A model generated the notes under the pieces. The model searched no databases and was not told the DNA's origin. It was given only the letters and a program-made list of their open reading frames with translations. Positions 32,598-43,525 of a DNA stretch of 64,000 bases are shown piece after piece. The translations under genes and the position numbers were made by a program. The number at the start of each line of letters is the position of its first letter. Within the stretch, counting starts at the first letter, position 1. Location of the stretch: positions 265,021,192-265,085,191 of the forward strand of contig NC_081406.1 of assembly GCF_030272615.1 (NCBI RefSeq). The letters run 5' to 3'. The stretch is from Cryptomeria japonica. Lineage: Eukaryota > Streptophyta > Pinopsida > Cupressales > Cupressaceae.

Positions 32598-33797
32598 ACT
32601 GATAGCTTGAAGGAGATCCTGAATTCGAAATCCATGGAGATGTGTTTGAATTAGCAGCTTGACGTTTCTCTTGAAGATTTTGAAGCTAAAAAAGTTAAGA
32701 ACATAAAGTTGGAAGATGAACTTAGATCTACAAAAGAACTCATTATCACTCTGCAAAAAAAGCTATCAAATGCTCAAGCCAAAAGGAAGGAACTATGGGA
32801 ACAATAGCAAGATTAAAATAATGAAGAAAAGGATACTCTGAAGAACCTATGTTAGAAGTTGAGTCAAGAAAATGAAGTTATGAAGAATGAAATGAAATCC
32901 CTAACTATGAGGATGGCAAAAGAAATTGAAGACAGAAAGAAAAAGGAGGAAGACCTTGCTAGATTGCTAAAGGACATATCTGAAGAATGCATCAAGTTGG
33001 CTGATAAAAATGATGTGTTGAGAACAAAATTAGTGTAATTCAAAAACAATGAACAAGAACTTGAAAGACAGATGACAATCCTAAGAGATGATTTGACTAT
33101 TGCAAATGAGTATAAGGATAAATTCAAGGCTATTTCAGCACAACTTAATTAATTATTGGAGATCCAAAGGTAGAATAAAGACTCCAGAGGACTTGGATTT
33201 GAACAAGGTCAGAGCTTTGGTACTGCAAATGAAGATTAGACATCCGGTATGCATGATGATTAGAACAACCAGAACCAAAGGATACCGGTAAGGCATCTCA
33301 ATGCTCACAAATTTAATGGTAGATTCTTTGTTTGTAATAAATTTGGTCATATGTCTAGACAATGTAGAAATAGAGCAAATCAGAATTATAACTCTATCCC
33401 CGATCAATGTTCCAAATTCAATAAGTATGATCATAAGACAAAATATTGCGATATGAATGTAAAATGTCATGCATGTGGAAATTTTGGACACATGGCTTAT
33501 CAGTGCAGGTCGGGCAATTATCTCAGATATAGAAAAGCAATTCAAATGAACAATGTTACATGTTATGCATGCAACAAGATTGGATACATAGCCAAGTTTT
33601 GTAGAAGCAAAAATCCACCGGTTAGCAATGATGGATCAAATGATAAAGGAAAGAAAAATATCAATGAGATCCAGCATGATTATACCAAGAGATGGGTCAA
33701 GAAGTCAGATGATCAATCAGGAGATGAAACTACTCCAGTTATTCAACCAGTAGAGCAGAATGTTCCTGCACTAGCAGGAAGCTCATTCGGCAATTGA
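32598..33797 (+). pseudogene. Element B Gag: coiled coil and CCHC zinc knuckles, N-terminus missing
   Basis: A single frame with scattered stops runs from about 32598. DSLKEILNSKSMEMCLN leads into a long heptad-like charged region (LSQENEVMKNEMKSLTMRMA; EIEDRKKKEEDLARLL; NNEQELERQMTILRD), then FEQGQSFGTANED. Zinc knuckles follow: CNKFGHMSRQC just before 33365, intact CHACGNFGHMAYQC, and CYACNKIGYIAKFC, whose histidine is replaced by isoleucine. The last 148 codons (33351-33797) are open. Knuckle-type Gag proteins bind element RNA. The usual capsid domain of Copia Gag is absent. Most stops are at codons one transition from glutamine. Confidence 0.8.
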
Positions 33798-34127
33798 GGT
33801 AGATGCCTTAGGGGTAGGCAAATTTCATGAAAATCTTGCATATTCCCTAGGAAAGAGATCTTAAAGGAAGTTTAAGACATCTAAGAAAGTTTATCCAACA
33901 TATATATGTTGAATCGAGATCCGGTATGTCCCACTGGAAGGCATTTATGTCGATGGCAAATTAGGTTTTTTCGAAGAATAAAAGGAAGAGTTCACTTCAA
34001 TATGTTCACCTTGCATTCAAAGCGATCATAAGCAACCATCAGCGATTTCAACTACATTCAAAGGAGATATCTAGGGTTTGTCACCGGCAACTATTTCTAG
34101 GTATTTTTCACAATTCAATCATTCAAA

Positions 34128-37100
34128 ATGGAGGTTGGTTCTTCTTTTGTCCCCACTTTCATTCCAAATCCCACTATAGTAGAGGTTAAAGACCATCTGA
34201 GACTAATATTCAAAAGATGCCCACATATTGCAACTCTGGATGATTTGGTCAGCGCTTTTTTGAGGGTTCTTGAAGGCATTGTTATGTTGAGGATGGCAGA
34301 GCTTACATCCACTACAATCTAGAGGACTTGGGAACAACTAAAATCAAATCAATGTACATATTTGAACTGTTGAATGACTCTGGAATCATCAAGCCCGAAT
34401 TCAAGCCTATTGCAAACCTAGGGTTAACCAGAATCTTGGATATTCCTGAGTTTGAGGCTAAAATAATCCAGTAAGTGCTGAGTAGAGTTCATGGTGAATT
34501 TATTTGGTTGGATAGACCCCACAAGATCACCAAGGAAGCAATTGGGGCTATCATTGGCTTACCTCAAATAGGTTAGAAACCAGAGAAGAAGATATCAAAT
34601 GATCAAATCAACAAGCTCACAAGTGCAACCTCTGATAGTCAGTCAATGAGAGTCAGTACAATTACTGACAAGGATGTCAAGTTCATCAGCATGATTATTG
34701 GTTACAAGGTAACCTAATCTAACCGACTTAACTATGTCTCTAGCTCTTGCATTTTTGTTGCTTATCAAATGTTGAAGAAGGATGAAAAGTATGATCTGTG
34801 TGAATGGATGAAAGAGGAGTTGATTATGAACTTAGGCAAGATCAAGGGAGAAAAGAAAAGAGTTTTTTGATATGGAAATCCGATAGTGTGCCTAATGCTT
34901 TTCTTCTTGAATGAGATATCGGGTTTGGGAAAAAGGCAATGGGCCTTTGATATAGCAGTAGGCAGGAAAATTAAGGGTGCTATCACCAGTTTGGGGAACC
35001 AAAGAGATGACAAAGTTTGGGGATACTTCAAATTATTTCAGAAAACCATGAAGTCAAGGGAAAGAATTTCAAAGCACATAGTTGAGAAATACTCAACTGA
35101 AATCTGTTTCATGGTGAAAAATGATGAAACTCTTATGGAATTTGTGATACCCTGGAAGATATGGATTGAAGAAATGGGTTATGAGGTAGATGCAAGTATT
35201 TTGGATGCATATGCTAAGATGCACTGGTAGATGAATCTGAAAAATCATTTGGAACTGCAAAGCAAAAAGAACTTGAAGTTAAAATATAATTTAATCAGAA
35301 GAAGAGAGAGATGCAGCAGAGAAAATTAAGTCAATTTGTTGAAAAAGTCTCAAAAGACATTAAGACTATAATTGAAGCCTCATCATCCAAAGAAGTCAAG
35401 AAGAGGAAACAACCTGAAGCTCTCATTGCGCCAATTAATTTAGATACTAAGACTGGGGATGAAATTCCTCTATCTTTCAAAAGGGTGTAGAGAAAGAAGG
35501 TAGAAGACCCAAAGGAGAAAGCTGAGAAGACAAGGAAGCAGATGGCAAGGAAGGTAACCTTTAAGATACTGACAAGTAAGCCAGACGAAAGGAAGCCTAC
35601 TTAGAAGAAAAGGCTAGTAAAAGAAACTCCTGCATCATCCGGCAAGAAGAAGAAGAAGGAAGACATAGATGAAGCTATTGAAACCGATAATGTAACTATC
35701 ATTCCACCTATGTCTTGTGCTAAGTTAATAGATGAGATAACAAATGGTGGTATGTTAAATAACTTTCAACACTATTATGAACATTTGGATGATGATGAGC
35801 AAAAAGAAATTGAGGAAGCAGTTTTGTTACACTTAGACATATATAAGAAGGCTTTATTAGAGATTGCAAAGCAAATACCCACACAATTATATAATAATCT
35901 AAATGCTAGAAGATTATCTGCTATAGAGGAAGAGCGACACATAAATATTCAAGGATTATTAACTAATTGTGGTTCAATTACCCTAGAGGAGATGGATAGG
36001 TGTCTTGAAACTGCTAATAGAAAAAAAATTTGAAGCAGGCACATGACAGTTAGCCTTATGGCAGGTAGAGTTAAAGAAATAATTAGTGAAACCAACGAGG
36101 CATTGGTTCAATTCTTTATTGACCACCCTGATTTCTTTACATCACCGGAAGATAATCCTAAGTTTGACATCACAGACATCCTGGTTGATGGCAAAGGCAA
36201 AGGTATAGTGGATAGCCCATCCACAATTTTGAAAGATGCCAAGGAATTAAATGTAGAATCTTCAGCAGAAGCAAATGTATAGGATAAAGAGGCTATATAG
36301 GCAGAAAAAGCTAGTGTACATAATGAACAGATTATAGATGTTGAGGACAATAGTCCTCCGGATCAAAATGAACAGGTTGTGGATATGACATATGTGGAGC
36401 TGACAATAACAAATGTTGCACCAAGTGGCAAAGCCATCAGTGCAAAAGAAGATGATATTGGAGAAAATAAACTAGAGGAGAAAGATAAAGAGAAAAATTA
36501 GGAAGGATAGAAGGAAAAGGAAGTTCAAATTGAGATAAGTGTTTTTGCACAATCATCAGAGAAAAGGGGAGAGGAATCTAGCAGAGAACCGGCAGCCAGA
36601 ACTTCATTATTGGCAATTACCACTGCAAATGTTGAGCAGAAGAGCATAATAGAGATGAGTTCAACCAAACTCATGATGATTGCAGCTCATAAAATGATCA
36701 AGGGACTAAGGAAAAGAAAACATTTGATCATTCCATTCCAATTCTACACCAGTTAGTCTCAGAGTGCCAAATTGATAAGGGAGCAAGTCCATCTGGCAAG
36801 CTCAAAATATTGTAAGAGCATATTTCAAAGGAATTTCAATCATTGCAGTAGATCTCTAATCGACATGCTCTGGACTGGTTTTCTTAGGCCAAGAAGGCCA
36901 CTTTTGATCAGTTAATTAAATCAAACAAAGTACAGATATCAGATAGATTGAAAATGATAGGTGATGCTTTGAGGCAATGTACAAATATTTACCGAGTATG
37001 CTACAATTCAAGTTTACTTACAACAAGTATATATAAAAGCATTAAAGATATTCAAAATACAATTACAGGCATTGTAAATAACTTTGATGGTGTAAATTAC

Positions 37101-37425
37101 TTTAACCACATCTATAGATGGTCAAATTTTACTGTTTGAAGTCCAAATTTCAGCTCTTGGAAGAGACAGGGATAAAATCATACGGAGAACTAAAGAGCTC
37201 AAAGGGTTAGTGAGTCCCCAATTGGAAACAATGTATGTACATAAGAAGGAGTGTATAGATATGATGGGAAATCCCACACCGACATAACTCAAGGAACGAG
37301 AATCTCATGCATATGTCCTAAATGGACTTGTATCAAATCCAAGGACATTCAAATCTAGTTGGGACACATACTTGGAGTTTTTGAAGAATGCTTACCCAGA
37401 AATATTTAAGCTCATTCAACTCTAG
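34128..37425 (+). pseudogene. Long decayed ORF of unknown function carried by element B
   Basis: Not recognised with confidence. It begins MEVGSSFVPTFIPNPTIVEV and can be followed with stops and frame changes for about 1,100 codons to LEFLKNAYPEIFKLIQL near 37425. Open pieces are 34128-34322, 34886-35230 (FLNEISGLGKRQWAFDIAVG; WKIWIEEMGYEVDASILD), 35710-36033 and 36043-36282. The first third (EFIWLDRPHKITKEAIGAII, then GLPQIG) loosely recalls the region that plant transposon-associated proteins carry ahead of a GLP motif. The middle is lysine-rich and the last third is polar and probably helical. No RT, protease, integrase or transposase catalytic motif is visible. Lying between gag and the purine tract, it occupies the place of pol. 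Confidence 0.6.
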
Positions 37426-37661
37426 TAAGTATTTTCAGAGGCATTCCCCTGTATAGAATTTCATTGATTTATTCATTCTTTGTATTAGTTTTTGGCATTG
37501 ATGCCAAAGGGGGAGTGATGTATGTGAAAAATAGAAAGGAGAAATATGTGTGGATCATATTTCAAATGGTATATATAGCTCAGGGGGAGAAGAATCACAC
37601 TCCAGGATCAACAGGGCACATTGAAACCATTTTTCACATCATAAGTGCTGCCATCAATGCC

Positions 37662-37673
37662 AAAGGGGGAGAT
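37662..37673 (+). promoter_or_regulatory. Polypurine tract of element B
   Basis: aaagggggagat lies directly before the TG of the 3' LTR. A similar gccaaagggggag string also occurs upstream near 37503-37515. Confidence 0.85.
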
Positions 37674-38534
37674 TGTTGTAAATTGAAACTCATTCAGTTT
37701 CTTATGTTTTCATTGATGGCAATATTGGCAACATACATTAACATCCAGCAAACACTTCACCGACATCAAGAATTTCAAAGGTAACTGAAAAACTAGGTAC
37801 TGGTATGGGAAGCTGACATCACTTGGAGATCCGGCAAAGGGTAGTAGCCGACAAATCATTTTATAATTTGTAATGAGCCAACATGTATTATCATTTTGTA
37901 TGTAAGTCGATATATGGCATTAATGTTTGTAAGGGTATATAAGCAATCTATTAGGTCATTTAAAAGATAACATTCGTGATAAGATCTAAAATGCGAATTT
38001 TATGTATGTGAGATCATTTGTATGTGAAAGCAATATTTTCTAATGATCTATAGATGATTTCTAAGATACTCATAAGGTGTATGTTATTCCGGCAAGGATT
38101 TAGGGTTTAAGAACTGAAACAATCATAGCCTTAACCAGAACTCAATTAGGCATAGCAGATGCATTATATGAGTTTAGTTTTGCAATTTTGTATCAGAAAG
38201 TGATTGTAGTCAGTGAGACTCTTGGTGATGAGCAATGTGCTCTTGGAAGTGTGCCTTCCTGCATGTGTAGGCCCCTATTATATGTAATATCTCTTCATAT
38301 GGCCAGTGAATTGATATTGTGGGTCACAAATCCCACCGTGGTTTTTCCTCATTGAGGTTTACCACATATAAATTCTTTGTGTTATGGTGTTCATTTATGT
38401 GGTTGCATTATTTATTTCAATTATATGTATTTATGTTTACCGGTTGATGAATGAATGCTTTGATAAGGCTAAAATCTTATATTTTGGTAGAATACTAATT
38501 CACCCCCCCCTCTCAGTGTTTTTGGATTCCAACA
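37674..38534 (+). repeat. 3' LTR of element B
   Basis: 861 bp, begins TGTTGTAAATTG and ends GATTCCAACA, followed by the AGTTT duplication. Confidence 0.93.
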
Positions 38535-38539
38535 AGTTT

Positions 38540-40541
38540 AACCATTCAACTTAGCAGGTATGTATAGGGGAGTAGACTATCCACAATATGGGGCATCTAG
38601 AGGGGTGAATGATAATGAAACATCAGACACCTTCCCCTTCTAGCTAAGAGGTGAACAAATAGGAGTGACAGTGACCATGTTCACAAATGAACCATCATCT
38701 GAAGGAGGATCTGATGTAGAGATGAAATTTGTTGAATGCAGGGGAAATAGGTCAGTGTAAATCTGCAAGTCATTGTTGGTCTTATCAACCGATTTGTTTG
38801 ACTTATTCTTCCACGCATCAACTTTAATTGTACCACTATCGATGTGATCTTGGATAATATTCTGAAGATGATAACACCACTCTGTGTCATGACTAGGTAC
38901 ATGATGATAATGGTCGAATTTTGATCTATCATACCAGCATATATAGGGTTTGTTATTTGGCAACAGTTGAACCTTGGGAAGGGTAATTAGATTGTCTTTT
39001 AACAATCGTTGCATTATGCTTAAGTAAGAGTCATTCAATTTAGTGAATGTTTTATTAGCTATGAATTTACTCTTCTTAGACCCTTCCATGGATGTGCCTG
39101 CAAAAGACCCACCACGAGGGTTTGAAGTAGAATCTTCAAATTGCATCATGGTATGTTAGTAATATGTGAGTGCAGAACACATTAGAAAAGTATTGATAAT
39201 GGTTAAGAGATATCTTCTCCCTCAATGTCGGGTGCAGATTGCCAATGAACATCCTCTAAAAATCGCTATCTAGCAGGGCAAAGGGGATCCTAATAGAGAT
39301 CGACTGATATCTTTAGATAAAATTAGTGACCTTTTCGTTAGGGTTTTTGTTACAAAGATCAAGGTCAGTGATAGTGACCCTGCTACCAATTTTAGCCAGA
39401 AACCATTTAAGAAATAGATCCATAAGTTGGTCAAAGGTATGGATGGAATGATCTAGCAAGGAGCTATACCACTCTAACATGGTTCCCTTAAGGGATCGCG
39501 AGAACAGTTTAAGCAATACACTGTACAGGCTATGGCAATCGCTACACATGGTCATAAAAGAATCAATATGCACATTAAGGTCTCCATCACCATTGAACCT
39601 ATCAAAATTCAATGGTTCAACCATGGTAGGGAGGATGGTGTTAAAGATAGTGATATCAAGGGGACTTATCTATAATATGTAGGTATAGACAATTGACTAG
39701 AAATGAAGGCCAAGTTTGTGAGTTGTAACTGTAACTACCCCATGTTTTGTAAGATAGTGTTTGAGACAGGATTAGAGGGTGGAGGGGAAGGAGGTGCACT
39801 ATATGTGCCAGCACCTCCACCAAAACCTCCAAGAGGACCAGAGCCACCACCTCCATCAGTACCTCCAAGAGGACCAATGCCACCAGAAAATGTGGTGCTA
39901 GTGTTGATCATAGAGATTTGAGCTACAACAAAGGCAGAGGTCGAGCTACTAGACATACTTGTGTAACTCAAGGGAGTAGATGAGGCATTGTCTCTAGGAA
40001 TAGTGGGTCCAGGATCAACCATGTGTACCATCAAGCTAGGTATATCAACACCAAGCTAAGAACCACTAGTGTCAGACTAGCCATCCTGGGGAGAGGCACT
40101 AGCCAAAGACACGTGTTTCTTAACAATCATAGACAATTCCATCAACATCTCCAAGCCTCCTCTATCTGAGATCAACATATCTCTCAGAGTGCTAACAAGA
40201 TTTATATCCTAGGGGAGGACATTCTCTCGATTCAGGAAAGCCTCAAAGTCTCTCAAATTCTTCTCTAGCATGTTAATTTGTTCAAAATCAATGGTGATGA
40301 TAGAATCATGATCAACAATAGGAGGGGAAGGTGGAGGAAGATTTCTTGAAGAATTGTTTTGAGAGTTGGACTGTGAGTCAGGTGGAGAAGCACCCCCTGT
40401 CAAAATGGCCTTAAGAGGGTAAGAAGCTAGAAAATCATTCGAGTCGAAAAGTTGGTCGTTGAACATTGGACCCGACCTAGGAGGACTATAACGATTTGTA
40501 GGAATGCTCTTCCTAGCAATTCTTCTCAAAACAACTCCCAT
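38540..40541 (-). pseudogene. Element A Gag (Retrotrans_gag) running into protease
   Basis: The N-terminal frame 40541-40209 starts MGVVLRRIARKSIPTNRYSP. Next, 40034-39735 contains a glycine-rich double repeat (GGIGPLGG, then GSGPLGGFGGG) and PPSPPP. After a frame change the capsid core appears at 39624-39313: LNFDRFNGDGDLNVHIDSFM, SRSLKGTMLEWYSSL and FDQLMDLFLKWF. This is typical gypsy Gag text, followed by FIGNLHPTLREKISLNHY. The frame 39149-38640 continues to VNMVTVTPICSPLS, then a stop. The protease lead-in (LDAPYCG) reaches the edge of element B. No zinc knuckle was found, unlike most gypsy Gags. Several stops and frame changes show it is dead. Confidence 0.82.
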
Positions 40542-40793
40542 GGAAATTTAGGTTGTAAAGTTCATGTACAAGCTCCAAAACACTTTGACCACACTACCAG
40601 GATGTCGCAAGTCTATAACACTTGTGATAAAGAGAGTTGTTTGAAGTTTTGAGATGTGATTATGTTTGTCTTTCCTTCTTTTTCTTTTCTTTTTTTCTTT
40701 AAAAAAAAAAATTAAACTAAATTAATTATTAGATTTTAGATTTTAAATACAGCTAAGAGACAAATGCTAAAGAAAAATGGCAATGCAACTCAT

Positions 40794-40811
40794 TTCACCT
40801 CGAGTTCACCA
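40794..40811 (-). promoter_or_regulatory. Primer binding site of element A (tRNA-Trp)
   Basis: The minus strand reads TGGTGAACTCGAGGTGAA. The site complementary to plant tRNA-Trp (recalled, not computed) is TGGTGAACCCGACGTGAA, giving 16 of 18 matches. It begins three bases after the LTR end. Confidence 0.75.
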
Positions 40812-40814
40812 GAA

Positions 40815-41941
40815 TGTAGTGGAGGAAATTTGTTACCTCAAGGATGATGAATCCTAGAGAAAAAATTGTCTCTCCAATACCTCACTTAAACTAGCATTAA
40901 GGGTGAGCCAAGGGATACTAAATGATAGAACTAAGCTAATCCAAGATAGATGAGGTCCCCAGACAGCTCTGACAAGCCTTTGTGGATAGGATGAGTGTGT
41001 GTGTGTCTGAGACTATAGCACGGTGCATTGTTGTCCTGTCCAAACAAAAATAGAGAGTCGTACAAAAGGACACAAAACGTTCGTACAAATACACAGAAAA
41101 CAAAATAACTGAAAAATGTGAAAAATGCAGAAACCAGAAATAAAATGAAAGAGCAGAAAACAAGGCAAAAGGATGAATGTGCAAGAGGTCCAAGCTATGA
41201 AGTCGGAGTTAAATAATCTCTTCGTGGACACGAACCTACATACATGCAAAGGAGGAAAATATTGGGGTTGTGTTTTGGAGTCTACCTCAGTCAGAACCCT
41301 GTTTCGGTGTTTCTATCTCCATGGACAACCCAGATAGTAGCAACGAGGAAAATCAAAATGATCAAGATAAAAGCGACGTGATTAAAATAATAAATAGATT
41401 GAGAGTGAGTGATTATAAATTCTCAAATGAATAAAAGAAGAGTAAGAAAAACTTCCCCTAGCACTTGTGAAGACGACACCGTGAATTCTTTGAAAGATCA
41501 CAACAATGTTAGTCTTGTGATATCCTATGAGTATCTCCCAAGAAGATTGCTAAAAACTCCAACCTACAAGAATTGATCAAAATGCCAAAAAGATCCTTCA
41601 AAATGCCTTCAAATGGGAGAGATATAGGCTCTAGAAGGAAAACCGACGTCAATGGGCGCATGAAGTGGTGTTACAATTCCTTCCAGGCATAGGCATAATG
41701 CTCAAATGGCCACCTACGAACTGTCAAATTTGCAGAATGCTAGTGTGTCGCCAATTGTCTCCGCGTCGCACTAGTGTCCTAAAGATGATAGGTTGGCAAA
41801 GTTCGTAATATTTTGGTCTGGAGCCAACAAAGCAATCTAGCTGGGCAAAAAGATAAAAGTGGCGATACAGACCTCTGACAAGGTGGAGGAAGGCACCATT
41901 TGTTGCGCTAAATTGTACAAGGTGTGATTTTTTATATTACA
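40815..41941 (-). repeat. 5' LTR of element A
   Basis: 1,127 bp. On the minus strand it begins TGTAATATAAAAAATCACACC and ends CCACTACA. Paired with 27330-28455. Confidence 0.92.
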
Positions 41942-42956
41942 ACAACATGTGGCAACCACTTTTTATTTGTCTAGTCTATCAGTCTAGCTAGTCACATTTA
42001 GTATCATTCAATAAGAATCAACATGCAACCATTTCATTTATTTTGCAATTTGTACATAGCGCTTTCATTTTCTCGCATGCAACTAAGCCTCCACTATCAT
42101 TTCTACTTCACGAGACACTTGGCATTATAACAATCTCTTTGGGAAAAACTAAAGACTTCACTCTAGTCACATTATTTACTCCTTTGTTATTACTCTTTCA
42201 AATTTCTTGCTCTTTATGCGCTTCCCATGTACCATCTATCAATTATGCCATCATCACATTTATTTCTCATATTAATATCATTTACTAACATCAAATATTA
42301 TTATCTTCTATGAAATTCACATGCACATGTTATTTATTATTTGATCATATGTCATCTCAATTACTCCCAAAACCATTATCTTTCGTACCTCCTACTACCT
42401 CGTAAATCATTTGTGGACAAATGAACCTTTTAGTTGGGAAGTTAGATTTTTCATAATGAATAAATGGCTTATGAAAACATGAAAGTAATAATTATTTGGT
42501 AAGGTCTAGACTCGAATTGTGAACTCAAATTGCAATCGTCATTTTGCATGCAAGTTGGTTTAGAGCTACCATTATCTATAGATTCAGGCATCGCATTCAT
42601 TATAAAATAGTCTAAGGAAGAAGAATAGAAGAGTAAATACAATACATTGCCAATATTTTGGGATAATTTAGAGTAAAAATCCAAAAGTTCAAAGTAAGTG
42701 AAGAAGATTTTTGAGCATAAATGGATGACAACGTTATCAGATGAGGACCAAAGGACCATACATTATTACTTATTGATGAATATGTTTGTTGGTATTTGAG
42801 AGGTCGAGATGGATTTATTATTTCTTGTAATTTATATAATTTAATGAAAGGATGATAAATAAATTTGTAGCCACATTCAAAAATAATGAAGTCATAGTTA
42901 AAGGACTGCAAGTGGAAGTTCTAGAAGATGCAATCTTATAAGTGTCTATATTACCC
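41942..42956. other. No gene; probable 3' noncoding continuation of element E
   Basis: This should be the right-hand continuation of E after removal of A. It is AT-rich and no coding motif is seen. The 81- to 99-codon frames at 42043-42911 lie on both strands and are unsupported. Confidence 0.35.
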
Positions 42957-42969
42957 ATGATGGGGGAAG
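42957..42969 (+). promoter_or_regulatory. Candidate polypurine tract before an LTR
   Basis: atgatgggggaag is followed directly by TGTACCCTATAGC at 42970, the look of a purine tract abutting an LTR start. It could be the 3' end of E. No partner LTR lies in the window and the right end cannot be set. Confidence 0.3.
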
Positions 42970-43289
42970 TGTACCCTATAGCTACATACATAGTCATATT
43001 TCAAACACAATTCTCAAGGTGGAGATATATTTGAGTCCTCATCATAGGGAACCAAGTGCCTGTCTTTACCATGGTTGTGGGTGGTAGTTGTAGTTCATGT
43101 ATTACGTATTTCACTTGTGATGGAAGATGATCTCTTATTTGCATGGTATGTTTTAAATTTTTGAGCCATTTGCACCCCCAAACACTAGTAAATATTCCTA
43201 ATTACTTGCACCATATGCTTAAAATAATGGCCACTAAATATAGGAATAAGAGAACCTAGTTTTCTCTATCTCATCACTGTTTGGTTGTC

Positions 43290-43404
43290 TTTCTTATTAA
43301 AAGGAGTTTAGCTACCTAATTTCCCAATATTACTTAAGAGAATTTTTGTGCCTACAAATAAATTTATTATAGATCCCTACAACCTCCTCTAATTGAAGAA
43401 ATTA
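43290..43404 (+). pseudogene. Element H gag fragment, left of LINE G
   Basis: Short decayed coding stretch ending IEEIRVEYNV at the LINE G target site. The frame runs on with NPPRGDNKIEHHEENL after 49676 when one target copy is disregarded. This suggests the LINE landed within an old coding region. Confidence 0.4.
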
Positions 43405-43525
43405 GGGTTGAATATAATGTTTTTGAATAAAAGGGGTAAAAACTTTATTGAAATTTAAACAGAAGAATTACAGAAAGAGTCGGAGCCCTAAGGCCCTAGA
43501 CAGAAACCACAAATCCAACCCCATC

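Larger units (their letters stand above)
31707..38534 (+). mobile_element. Element B: LTR retrotransposon with gag remnant and unknown long ORF, nested in A
   Basis: LTRs of 859 and 861 bp (31707-32565; 37674-38534), a tRNA-iMet primer site, a purine tract against the 3' LTR, and a perfect 5-bp duplication AGTTT (31702-31706; 38535-38539). Its LTR ends (aattcaccc...ctctcagtg) resemble solo LTR D and Copia-type LTRs. Inside lie a coiled-coil and zinc-knuckle gag piece (32598-33797) and a long decayed frame of unknown function (34128-37425). RT, integrase and protease are absent, so it is non-autonomous. It interrupts the protease region of A and is therefore younger than A. Confidence 0.93.
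27330..41941 (-). mobile_element. Element A: gag-protease-only LTR retrotransposon with tRNA-Trp primer site
   Basis: Read on the minus strand: a 5' LTR (41941-40815), primer site (40811-40794), gag (40541-38540), protease and polar linker (31706-30396), noncoding sequence, purine tract and 3' LTR (28455-27330). Without inserted element B (31707-38534) it is about 7.8 kb. No RT, RNase H or integrase is readable anywhere in it, and only about 1.9 kb separates the end of the linker from the 3' LTR. It therefore looks non-autonomous. The flanks are GCAAT (27325-27329) and ACAAC (41942-41946), differing by two transitions, so they are probably a decayed target duplication. It is inserted in the 3' part of E. 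Related LTRs are K and, by primer type, J. Confidence 0.88.

Noticed and set aside
33100-33291. 63-codon plus frame in element B
   Set aside because: Out of frame with the Gag text that spans it; a shadow frame.
39703-39921. Plus-strand proline-rich frame (PPPKPPRGPEPPPP)
   Set aside because: Antisense of the glycine-rich part of element A Gag; orientation of LTRs, PBS and capsid text all favour the minus strand.
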